From: UBA6921 sp031363085
GTDB taxonomy: Bacteria; Pseudomonadota; Gammaproteobacteria; SG8-11
Reading direction: 5' to 3'
NCBI GenBank assembly: GCA_031363085.1
Contig: JANLTU010000053.1
Location: 1 to 18,006, forward strand
DNA length: 18,006 bases
The stretch's first letter is position 1. Each line of letters begins with the position of its first letter. Shown here piece after piece: positions 1-7,766 of the stretch. Made by a program: the position numbers and the translations under genes. A model generated the notes under the pieces. The model ran no database searches and was not told where the DNA came from. It saw only the letters and a list, made by a program, of their open reading frames with translations.

Positions 1-995
1 ATCTTGTTGGCTTTGATCCACGGCATCATGTCGCGCAGCTTGGCGCCGACGACTTCGATTTGATGCTCACGCGAACGACGTCGCATCGCGTGCATGGTCG
101 GTGCGCCGGCTTGATTTTCCAGAATGAACTCACGTGCGAACTGGCCGGTTTGAATTTCGGTCAAAATGCGCTTCATTTCTTTCTTGGTTTCTTCGGTGAC
201 GATGCGCGGACCGCGCGTTAAATCGCCGTATTCGGCCGTGTTGGAAATCGAGTAGCGCATGTTGGCAATGCCGCCTTCGTACATCAGATCGACGATCAGC
301 TTCAGTTCGTGCAGACATTCGAAGTAAGCCATTTCCGGCGCGTAACCGGCTTCGACCAGGGTTTCGAATCCGGCCTGCACCAGCGCGGTTGCGCCGCCGC
401 ACAACACCGCTTGCTCGCCGAATAAATCGGTTTCGGTTTCTTCGCGGAAGTTGGTTTCGATGACACCGGCACGACCGCCACCGTTGGCCGACGCATATGA
501 AAGTGCCAGTTCTTTCGCTTTACCGGACGCGTTTTGATGCACCGCGATCAGGCTCGGCACGCCGCCGCCCTGCGTGAAGGTCGAGCGCACCAAATGGCCG
601 GGGCCTTTGGGCGCGATCATGATCACGTCGAGGTCTGCGCGCGGCTCAATCTGCCCGAAGTGAATGTTGAAGCCGTGCGCAAAGGCCAAGGCCGCACCCT
701 TCTTGATATTGGGCTCGATGTCCTGACGATACAGCTTGGCCTGATGCTGGTCGGGCGCGAGGATCATCACCACGTCGGCCGCCTGCACCGCTTCAGCGAC
801 TGGCTTGACGGTGAGCCCAGATTTTTCTGCCTTCACCGCCGAAGTCGAACCGGGACGTAACCCGACCGTGATCTGCACGCCCGAGTCTTTCAGGTTGTTC
901 GCATGCGCATGGCCCTGCGAACCATAACCGATGATTGCAACTTTCTTGCTGCGGATAATCGCCAGATCGGCGTCTTTGTCGTAGTAAACTTGCAT
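1..995 (-). CDS. ilvC: Ketol-acid reductoisomerase (NADP+), class I, 3' end cut by window edge
   Basis: IlvC converts acetolactate or acetohydroxybutyrate to the dihydroxy acid in valine/isoleucine/leucine synthesis, using NADPH and Mg2+, in the cytoplasm. The reverse strand reads from ATG at 995 (MQVYYDKDADLAIIRSKK) with the Rossmann motif VAIIGYGSQGHAHANNLKDS, then APKGPGHLVR, FGEQAVLCGG, and GYAPEMAYFECLHELKLIVD with the metal-binding acidic residues. It ends at MMPWIKANK at the window edge. About 331 codons are present of the roughly 338 usual for the short class I enzyme, so only a few residues are missing. The start is supported by GGAAGGAAT about 6 nt upstream. No attenuator or leader peptide is evident in the 184 bases to the next gene. 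Identification is essentially certain. Confidence 0.97.
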   Translation of the reverse strand, partial: MQVYYDKDADLAIIRSKKVAIIGYGSQGHAHANNLKDSGVQITVGLRPGSTSAVKAEKSGLTVKPVAEAVQAADVVMILAPDQHQAKLYRQDIEPNIKKGAALAFAHGFNIHFGQIEPRADLDVIMIAPKGPGHLVRSTFTQGGGVPSLIAVHQNASGKAKELALSYASANGGGRAGVIETNFREETETDLFGEQAVLCGGATALVQAGFETLVEAGYAPEMAYFECLHELKLIVDLMYEGGIANMRYSISNTAEYGDLTRGPRIVTEETKKEMKRILTEIQTGQFAREFILENQAGAPTMHAMRRRSREHQIEVVGAKLRDMMPWIKANK

Positions 996-1179
996 GAGTT
1001 TATTCCTTCCTAAACCGATTGAAAAATGTCACGGCGTGCCGACCTTACAGCATGGATGTGCAGGTGCCGTGGAGCACAGGCTGTGCGGGAACGGCGCAAG
1101 AGTGTCATTGTAGCAAAACTTGGGGAATGGGGAACGATTAGCTGACTGCGAGCCAGTCTTTACTCGCTGCGGATAAGGT

Positions 1180-2781
1180 TCAACCGACGAGTTTTTTCTG
1201 CACCGGAATCTCGGCGGATAGATACTGCACACATTGCTCAAACGGCATCGGCCGGCTGAAATAAAAACCCTGGAACGAGTCGCAATCCAGCTTCTTAAGA
1301 TAAGCGCACTGCTCCAGAGTTTCAACGCCTTCGGCAACGACATACAGCCCCAGATTATGCGCAAGCAAAATCATGGTTTCGGTGATCGGTACGTTGCCCG
1401 AACCGGTCGCCACATGATCGATAAAGCATTTGTCGATTTTAAGCTTGTTCACCGGCAGGCGCTGCAAATAGCTCATTGACGAATATCCGGTGCCAAAATC
1501 ATCGATGGAAATACGCACGCCCAACTCGCGTAATTCGGTGAGCGTCTTGATGGCTTCATCCACATTGGTCATGAACAAGCTTTCGGTAATTTCAATTTCC
1601 AGGCAACTGAACGGCAGCTTGGCAGCCAGCAAGGTGCTCTCAACGAGCTGGGGAAAGCCTTTTTGGTGCAATTGCCGATTCGAAACATTCACCGCAACCG
1701 AGAGCGTGTCATAGCCGGCCTGATGCCAGAGCGCCAAGTCATGACACGCTTGGCGCAACACCATCTCACCCAGCACCACGATTTGCCCGGTCTCTTCGGC
1801 AATCGGAACAAAAACTCCCGGCGGAATCATTTTGCCGTCGGCTTGCGGCCAGCGCGCCAAGGCTTCGAACGAACGCACGTGACCGGTGTGCGCACTGACG
1901 ATGGGCTGATAATGCGCCGTCAATTCATTGCGCTCCAGCGCGCGTCGCAGCTCGCTTTTGATGCGCATGTGTTCGGCCAATTTCCAGGTCATGGTGACGG
2001 CATAAAAGCGGACACTATCGCCACCGGATCGTTTTGCGTCACACAATGCCGCATCGGCTTTCTGGAACAACTCATGGTCATCGCGACCATCGCTGGGGAA
2101 CAACGCAATGCCAATGCTAGCGGCGGAGATTACCTCCCCGCTGTCCAGCACAAAAGGCGCTGACATGATCGAAAGAATATCTTGAGCAACCGCCGTGACT
2201 TCATCAGGAGCGTGGTTATAACCCACCAACCCCATGAACTTGCCGCTGCCCGCGTGGGCAAGAAAATTTTCACTGCCCAGGCATTGCCGCAGACGCTGCG
2301 CGGTTCCGATCAGAATCGCATCGCCCGCCAGGCGGCCCACGGTGTCGTTGATGCGTTTCAGGTGATCGATATCAATTGAAATGAGCGCAATTTGCAGATG
2401 ATTACGTCGCGCGTGTGCGAGCTGCCCGGCAAGCTCCCGCCAAAACGATGCGGTGTTGGCTAATTTGGTCAGCGGATCAAAATACGCTAACTGATAAATT
2501 TGCTCTTGATTACGTTGCTTGTGGTGCTCGATGAAAACAAAAAATCCGATGCACACCACCGTCACCATTGACCGCATCCACAGCTCATGCGCCGAGGGAG
2601 AAAAAAACTCATCGGCGAGGTGGTCCAAGAACACTTCCCCGGTCTCAAGCCAGGTCAAGAAAGAATCGCCAAGCACATCGACGCTGTAAATCAATAGTCC
2701 GAGCAAAGTTCCACGCACCACACCGACGCGCAGAAACTGTCTTGCAACTACCGAAAACGTTGCTGCGCTTTTATTCGACAT
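1180..2781 (-). CDS. Membrane-anchored GGDEF-EAL protein, probable c-di-GMP phosphodiesterase
   Basis: Signalling protein of about 533 aa. Using numbering from ATG 2781, two hydrophobic segments (about 20-39 and 71-85) flank a short probably periplasmic loop. A GGDEF domain follows (about 95-255), then an EAL domain (about 275-525). The GGDEF signature is replaced by GSGKF (178-182), so cyclase activity is unlikely. The EAL domain keeps FEALARW (E306), NVSNRQ, EIEITES, DDFGTGYSS (D427, D428), KLKIDK, AEGVET and QGFYFSRP, so hydrolysis of c-di-GMP is expected. The degenerate GGDEF may be a GTP-sensing or structural module (inference). An in-frame GTG at 2814 would add 11 residues; neither start has a strong ribosome-binding site, and I prefer the ATG. 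The gene stands alone, 105-140 bases from the lipid operon upstream. Confidence 0.93.
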   Translation of the reverse strand: MSNKSAATFSVVARQFLRVGVVRGTLLGLLIYSVDVLGDSFLTWLETGEVFLDHLADEFFSPSAHELWMRSMVTVVCIGFFVFIEHHKQRNQEQIYQLAYFDPLTKLANTASFWRELAGQLAHARRNHLQIALISIDIDHLKRINDTVGRLAGDAILIGTAQRLRQCLGSENFLAHAGSGKFMGLVGYNHAPDEVTAVAQDILSIMSAPFVLDSGEVISAASIGIALFPSDGRDDHELFQKADAALCDAKRSGGDSVRFYAVTMTWKLAEHMRIKSELRRALERNELTAHYQPIVSAHTGHVRSFEALARWPQADGKMIPPGVFVPIAEETGQIVVLGEMVLRQACHDLALWHQAGYDTLSVAVNVSNRQLHQKGFPQLVESTLLAAKLPFSCLEIEITESLFMTNVDEAIKTLTELRELGVRISIDDFGTGYSSMSYLQRLPVNKLKIDKCFIDHVATGSGNVPITETMILLAHNLGLYVVAEGVETLEQCAYLKKLDCDSFQGFYFSRPMPFEQCVQYLSAEIPVQKKLVG

Positions 2782-2919
2782 GAGAGACAAGCAAACCCGC
2801 GACCGCAGATGCACTGTTAGCGTCCGGGTCGCGGTGGCGCTTGAATCGGGTTTACTGCGGCAAACTCATACGCGCAGGCATTTTCCCGGAATGGAAAAGT
2901 TTAAGTGAAACTCTTGCGT

Positions 2920-5391
2920 TTACAGGTCGAGCGGGTGCAATTCATCCGTTTTCCGCCCGTCACACTCCAACCCCGAGTTTGCATGACCCTCAATCCACTG
3001 CGCCAGCCACCACGCATTGCGGACCACCCGCGGTAAAAACGCCTGGGGACGGAAACGCTGCATCATCACGTACAGCGGCAGTCGGCAAATGATGAAACTG
3101 CGCAGTGCAATCACCATACCGGCACGCCACAACTCGGGATCGAGCACACAGCCCGCAGCGGCTTCAAGTGCAACACGATGCCCTTGGATGGCGCTCTCTG
3201 CGACCTGCTGTTGGTCCGGCTCGGGAAGCACGAAGCACAGCAGCTCGGCCAAGTCATACTGCGGCAAACCGACGGTGGCGAGCTCCCAGTCGTAGGCGCA
3301 CAGTTCAAGCCCATCGGGCGTGCGCAAAAAAGTCAAGTTACGCGGATTGCAGTCGTGATGGATCAGGGTGCGTGGCATCGCCGGCGCGCCCGGCCACCCG
3401 TCGGCCAGGGTGTCGATCCAGGCGCATTGGGTGGCATGAACGTCGTTGCCGAGAAGATCAGCAAAGTATGGAGCGGAAAAATTTGCGAGCGCCTGCCACA
3501 GCGACCGCATTGTTGTCAAGGTCGGGCCACCGGCTTCCACAGTCAGCCCATCGCAGGCCAGCAACTCGTGCTCGCGGCCCAGCCATACAGAGTGGATTTC
3601 TCCCAGCCCGCGCACGGCGGCGGCAAGATGCGCGGCGCTCCACTGCTCAGGATGGTTCACCGAGTTAAGTAATTCGGCGCCCCGTAAATAGCCGTACAGC
3701 ATGCCCTGGATAGCGTCGTCTGCGGACGGTAAAACGGCCAGGAGTGTGGGCATGTGGCGCAGCAGGCGGGTGTCCTTCATCTGCGCAATCGCACGCTCGC
3801 GTGCAGCCGCATGCCGGTAATGCAGCCGGGGCAAATGTTCGCTGAAGGCGTGCGCAAGTTCCGGGCTGCACAGCGCCGCGATGGCAAGCGTGATGGCGTC
3901 TTGCTCAGCATCCGCAGGCTTGAGTTTGAGTACCGCATCGAGCGGCTGCGCTCCATTCGGGCCCATGATATCGGCGCGACAGTGCCACAAACCCGTACGG
4001 CCGCCAGTGCGCAGGGCCGCCAACTCACTCAAGATGCCATTCTCGCCACCCAGCGGTAGCGCGCTGAAGTTCGCAAGCTTGAGCGTGTCCGTACCGCGAC
4101 CCGCGCGCAAGGCCGCTTCGATCATGCTGCACAGCGCGGCGGGCTCACGCTTGGCGACGGGCGCCCCGTTTGCCGGAAGAAATCCGCTGGCCACGTAGTG
4201 CGCGAAATACCGATTGAGTAAGCGCGCATCAAACCTCGGGATGTCAATACCGTGCTGCGCAAGCCAGGTCTGCGAGGCAGACGAACGAATGCGACTGCGC
4301 GTGGGCTCAAGATAAAGTTCGATGATGCTGTGGCCGTCGAGAACACTGGGCCGTGCGAGGAAGAACGGTCGCAGCACATGCAGATCGGGGGCATCCACTG
4401 CACTACGCTGCGCAAGCATCTTCAGCCACGTATCGAGCGGCACCAAGTGCACCGGATAACCGCGCAATCGGAGGGACAGCACCAGCTCGCGCCAACTGCG
4501 CGGTGCATCGTGTTGCAGATGCAGGACACGCGCGTATCCCACAGTTCCGCCATAGGCAAAGCCGCTGCGCAGCAGCGTGCACAAGACATGCGCCGCCGTA
4601 TCGACGGGGATGTAATCGAGCCGCCAGTCCACGTCGGCCGCGATCCGGCTTTGCGTGCTGCCGCGCAGCAAGCGCGAAATCAAATCCTGGTGGTTCGAAT
4701 GTCCGGTACCACTATGTCCGCAAATCAGCGCTGAACGCAGGATACCGACCGGCAGTCCGCGCGCGGCGGCGGCACGCAGCAACGTTTCGCCCACGCACTT
4801 GGCTTGCGCGTAACCCAGTGGCATGCGCGCCACATGCACCGCCATATCGGTGCTTTCGTCGACCACATCGGGGCCATTGGGGACATAGCAAACAGCGAGC
4901 GTCGAAACCACGTACAAGGGTTTGGCGCGCAGACGGCAGGCCAGCCGGATGGCGTTGCGCGTACCCGTCACATGGCTGCCACGCAAACGCCGGTAAGGCT
5001 TGATCCAACTCACTTCGGCGGCCCCATGCACGACCGCATCGATAGCCGCAGCCAGAGCGTCGAAGGCAGCAGGGTTCAAACCATACTCCGGGTCGGACAC
5101 ACTGCCGCGCATGGCGGTGATGCGCACACCTGCCTGCTTGGCTTCGACACCTGCGTTCACCAGCACCTCGGCGATGCGCGCTTGCGCATGTGCATCATCG
5201 GCCGCACGCACCAGACAGATGATCTGCCAATCGGTCGTGCGCAACAGCTCGCCCAGCACCTGCGTGCCAAGAAAACCAGTGGCGCCGGTTAGAAAAACGC
5301 AGCGGATGGTCGCGTCTGGCGGGCCCTCAGGCGTGATCTCCGGCGCGAGCTGCGCATCGGTAACCAGCAGTTCGTCTTGCGTTGGACTCAT
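2920..5391 (-). CDS. Fusion of thioester-reductase-type NAD(P) reductase and APH/choline-kinase-type phosphotransferase
   Basis: 823-aa two-domain protein. Residues about 28-400 form an extended SDR domain of the NAD_binding_4 / thioester-reductase / fatty acyl-CoA reductase type: GATGFLG (36-42), a serine in VVSTLAVC (S163), and YAQAK (Y194, K198). Such domains reduce acyl thioesters to aldehydes or alcohols. Residues about 425-800 resemble the aminoglycoside phosphotransferase/choline kinase fold: the catalytic loop HHDCNPRN (H678, D680, N685) and the metal-binding DWE (D701). It could therefore reduce an acyl-ACP or acyl-CoA and phosphorylate an alcohol; the substrate is unknown. Its ATG shares a 4-bp ATGA with the stop of the upstream plsC-like gene, which implies translational coupling. 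It is the last gene of the seven-gene operon. Both domain assignments are strong; whether one catalyses the step after the other is inference. Confidence 0.88.
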   Translation of the reverse strand: MSPTQDELLVTDAQLAPEITPEGPPDATIRCVFLTGATGFLGTQVLGELLRTTDWQIICLVRAADDAHAQARIAEVLVNAGVEAKQAGVRITAMRGSVSDPEYGLNPAAFDALAAAIDAVVHGAAEVSWIKPYRRLRGSHVTGTRNAIRLACRLRAKPLYVVSTLAVCYVPNGPDVVDESTDMAVHVARMPLGYAQAKCVGETLLRAAAARGLPVGILRSALICGHSGTGHSNHQDLISRLLRGSTQSRIAADVDWRLDYIPVDTAAHVLCTLLRSGFAYGGTVGYARVLHLQHDAPRSWRELVLSLRLRGYPVHLVPLDTWLKMLAQRSAVDAPDLHVLRPFFLARPSVLDGHSIIELYLEPTRSRIRSSASQTWLAQHGIDIPRFDARLLNRYFAHYVASGFLPANGAPVAKREPAALCSMIEAALRAGRGTDTLKLANFSALPLGGENGILSELAALRTGGRTGLWHCRADIMGPNGAQPLDAVLKLKPADAEQDAITLAIAALCSPELAHAFSEHLPRLHYRHAAARERAIAQMKDTRLLRHMPTLLAVLPSADDAIQGMLYGYLRGAELLNSVNHPEQWSAAHLAAAVRGLGEIHSVWLGREHELLACDGLTVEAGGPTLTTMRSLWQALANFSAPYFADLLGNDVHATQCAWIDTLADGWPGAPAMPRTLIHHDCNPRNLTFLRTPDGLELCAYDWELATVGLPQYDLAELLCFVLPEPDQQQVAESAIQGHRVALEAAAGCVLDPELWRAGMVIALRSFIICRLPLYVMMQRFRPQAFLPRVVRNAWWLAQWIEGHANSGLECDGRKTDELHPLDL

Positions 5392-6131
5392 GCGGGCGGC
5401 ACGCCGCGCAACGTGCTATTCCATTGCACAAACAGCTCCCGTATGCGCGCAGTATTTGCCAGTAAATCTCCAAGGTGCCAGTTCGTGGTCAAGAGGGTTT
5501 CACCGACGTGCACATCGATAATTCCGGGGCGAGCATGCAAGCCGCGTCCGGGGTCCATGGCGCGCGGAATGGCGATGAACAAGGGCACGATGGGTGCGTG
5601 CAGTATCGTAGCAAGATGGAAGGCGCCCTTGTTAAACAGGCCGATGTCACCCGTGGTAACGCGTTCCCCTTCCGGGCTCAGATACACGGACTCACCACTG
5701 CGCTGAAGTGTCTCGGCCGCGCGTGCAAAAATTGCGCGGCGCTGTTCCGGATACTCCTGCGGCGCAGTCCAGAAAATGCCGATCAGCCCGCCGATGACAC
5801 CCAACGGAAGCAACTTGCGCAGAAAGCCGCTCAGAAAAAATCGCGCATTGGGTAAGTCCAACGCAATCAACACAAACACGTCGAGCGTGGAAGTGTGATT
5901 GGAAATATAGATCGTCTGCGTGGTTGGAAATGGCGTGCGCTGGTGCATACGGATTTGAATGCCCCAGATGCGCAAAGCAAGCCGTCCCATCGGTGTCGCT
6001 ATCCCCTCGCTGTAAAAACGGCGGAATTGGAATGCACTCAGGCAAGCAACGACCAGCATCAGCAACGCGCAAACGGTCATGAGCAGCAGGGTGGCGGTGG
6101 CGCGTGCGATGAATATAAGCCGTTCGTTCAC
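5388..6131 (-). CDS. PlsC-type 1-acyl-sn-glycerol-3-phosphate acyltransferase
   Basis: 247-aa membrane acyltransferase of the PlsC/LPLAT family, which transfers acyl groups from acyl-CoA or acyl-ACP to lysophosphatidate-like acceptors at the cytoplasmic membrane. An N-terminal hydrophobic segment (about 10-33) precedes motif I NHTSTLD (N78, H79, D84: the HX4D catalytic pair). Next come FFLSGFLRK, motif III SPEGER (152-157), FNKGAFHLA and a proline-containing IVPLFI motif. Length is normal for the family. The start is GTG at 6131, in a GTGA overlap with the stop of the upstream methyltransferase gene, and it overlaps the reductase-kinase downstream by ATGA. The context suggests acylation of a product specific to this cluster rather than the housekeeping PlsC, but it could be a second housekeeping copy. 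Confidence 0.92.
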   Translation of the reverse strand: MNERLIFIARATATLLLMTVCALLMLVVACLSAFQFRRFYSEGIATPMGRLALRIWGIQIRMHQRTPFPTTQTIYISNHTSTLDVFVLIALDLPNARFFLSGFLRKLLPLGVIGGLIGIFWTAPQEYPEQRRAIFARAAETLQRSGESVYLSPEGERVTTGDIGLFNKGAFHLATILHAPIVPLFIAIPRAMDPGRGLHARPGIIDVHVGETLLTTNWHLGDLLANTARIRELFVQWNSTLRGVPPA

Positions 6132-7075
6132 GGCGAGCGTTTACAAACGATGGTTTGCATCGCGAGGTTGAGCCGACGCTCAAAAAGCAACAACGGGGCA
6201 AGCACCATCTGCCCAATGAAATAGGGCAAGATGGCGCGGTCGAGATTCAGACCACGACCGCGCAACAGCTTGAAAGCCAGACCAGTAAACAAATAGAAGT
6301 AAGCCGGAAACGCACCCCAGGGCAGATAGTCTTCGACCGTCAAACCTTGCTTGCGGGCCAACGCGAGCAAGGTCTCGCGGGTATAGAGTGCGGTGTGTTG
6401 CGGCGCCTGCAAGCCAGGCCAGCGCTCGCGATACAGCCGGTAACTGAGACTGTCGAGTCTCGGCACCTCGATGACCAGCCGGCCTGCGTCCGTCAGCAAC
6501 TCCCGGCAGCGTGCCAGTGTGCTGGCCGGGTCGTAATCATGCTCAAGAAAATGCCAGAGAGTGATGAGTGAGAAGCTGCGTGCGGGGAGGCTCTGTTCCG
6601 CCAGCACCCCGCAGCGGAAATCAAAGCGCCTGAATCCCGGCAGATGCGCAAGGTCTTTGAAATCCACCCCTGTGGCCGTCACCTGATCGCGATCAATGAG
6701 TTCGAGCAGGAAGGTGCCCGCGCCGCAACCGATGTCGAGCACGTGTTGAGTGGGGCGCAGCTTGATATATCGGTCGACCAGCGCAAGTTTGGCCAGATCA
6801 TGCTTGCGCATGGCGCGCTTGTACAGCGGGGTAAGCCAGCCCCAATCGGCTTTCTTGCGATGCGCGATGTATTCGTCGTCGTAGTAATGCTTGACCCAGG
6901 CGAGCGTCAGACGCGGGTTTTGGTAGGCGAGCCCGCATTGGCGGCATTGCACAAAAGTAAAGCGCCCCGGTTTGCCGGTGAGATCATCTTCTCCAGTGAC
7001 CAGCGGTTCTGCATCGTTTGCTCCACACAGATAGCAGATAACCGGCTCAAAGGCATCGGCGGGTGGCGTAGTCAC
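6128..7075 (-). CDS. Class I SAM-dependent methyltransferase with N-terminal Cys4 zinc-ribbon-like motif
   Basis: 315 aa. A zinc-ribbon-like start, C14-x2-C17 and C44-x2-C47, is followed by a Rossmann-type SAM-binding domain with motif I VLDIGCGAG (112-120) and the WHFLEHDYDP motif typical of the Methyltransf_12/23-type families. The C-terminal third (about 235-310) is rich in hydrophobic and aromatic residues around FPAYFYLFTGLAFKLL and ILPYFIGQMVLAPLLLF, suggesting membrane association or a lipid-like substrate. This family includes enzymes acting on sugars and on isoprenoid or lipid intermediates; the substrate here is unknown. The start is GTG at 7075, supported by GAGG five nt upstream. 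The ATG two bases earlier is out of frame. The gene lies 7 nt after the UbiA-like gene and overlaps the plsC-like gene by 4 bp. Confidence 0.9.
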   Translation of the reverse strand: MTTPPADAFEPVICYLCGANDAEPLVTGEDDLTGKPGRFTFVQCRQCGLAYQNPRLTLAWVKHYYDDEYIAHRKKADWGWLTPLYKRAMRKHDLAKLALVDRYIKLRPTQHVLDIGCGAGTFLLELIDRDQVTATGVDFKDLAHLPGFRRFDFRCGVLAEQSLPARSFSLITLWHFLEHDYDPASTLARCRELLTDAGRLVIEVPRLDSLSYRLYRERWPGLQAPQHTALYTRETLLALARKQGLTVEDYLPWGAFPAYFYLFTGLAFKLLRGRGLNLDRAILPYFIGQMVLAPLLLFERRLNLAMQTIVCKRSP

Positions 7076-7082
7076 ATGAACC

Positions 7083-7766
7083 TCATCGCGCTTGGAATTC
7101 TCTTAGGGCTTCCGGGGCATGTTGCAGCGCCAGCACGGCGAGCACAAGCAAGGCGGCGAACTCGACGTTTTTGATCCAGCGCCAATATGGACTGGATCGC
7201 ATTGACGGGTCACTGTGCATGTCGATCAGCGCGAGCACCAACCACAACGTCATGCCCAGAGTGAGAGCACGGTAGGTTTGCGGGCTGATCGCGCACAGCC
7301 ATGTCAATACCGGATACTTAAGCAGCACGAGATGACCGCGCGCGATACGCGGCCAGTGCGGGCTTGCGATGTACAGAACAGCCATCGCGGCGCACAACGC
7401 CGCATAGCCAAGCCGTTGCGCCGGGTCACGCCAGAACCACAACATCCACACGCTGGGCACGGCGAGCACGATGCACAGCAGTACAAATTTGTGGCGATAT
7501 AGCGTGCTGATTAATACGCGTTGCGGATGGAGTTGGGCATCATGCCGATGATCGGCAAGATCGTCCCACAGACGGAATTGCGCGATCAGCAACGCCGCAA
7601 GTAACGCAGGCATTGCAGAGTCGGTCATGAGGGGCCAGGAAGAAACAAACAGCGCGCAGCCGGTGAGCACCAGCCACAGCAAGCCGATATGCGCACGGGC
7701 AAGGCGCGTGGCCGTATACGCAAGCACATCGTCAGCGAATGATTTCGACGACACCGTGATCCCCAT
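7083..7766 (-). CDS. Short UbiA-like polytopic membrane protein (putative prenyltransferase family)
   Basis: 227 aa with about seven hydrophobic segments. Between the second and third lies RLWDDLADHRHD (D68, D69, D72, D76) followed by HPQR. This resembles the first Asp-rich motif of UbiA-superfamily prenyltransferases (NDxxDxxxD followed by xRP). The protein is shorter than typical UbiA enzymes (about 280-300 aa), and no clear second DxxxD motif is seen; LIDMHSD near residue 181 is the only remnant. It may be a divergent or inactive member. The start at ATG 7766 overlaps the upstream gene by 35 bp. The in-frame GTG at 7754 has GGGGA five nt before it and may be the true start. Its position between a PEP-utilising phosphotransferase and a methyltransferase places it in the lipid operon. 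Family assignment is moderately sure, activity unsure. Confidence 0.7.
   Translation of the reverse strand: MGITVSSKSFADDVLAYTATRLARAHIGLLWLVLTGCALFVSSWPLMTDSAMPALLAALLIAQFRLWDDLADHRHDAQLHPQRVLISTLYRHKFVLLCIVLAVPSVWMLWFWRDPAQRLGYAALCAAMAVLYIASPHWPRIARGHLVLLKYPVLTWLCAISPQTYRALTLGMTLWLVLALIDMHSDPSMRSSPYWRWIKNVEFAALLVLAVLALQHAPEALREFQAR

Noticed and set aside
1074..1086. GCACAG/CTGTGC palindrome upstream of ilvC
   Set aside because: Short symmetric word with no partner site or known operator match; likely chance.
1663..2163. 166-aa plus-strand open frame
   Set aside because: Antisense to the intact EAL and GGDEF coding sequence, no recognisable domain.
2881..2898. TTTTCC/GGAAAA hairpin after the lipid operon
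   Set aside because: Six-base AT-rich stem without a following T-run on the minus strand; too weak to call a terminator.
4353..5003. 216-aa plus-strand open frame
   Set aside because: Antisense to the reductase-kinase fusion; Arg/Ala-rich low-complexity translation without motifs.
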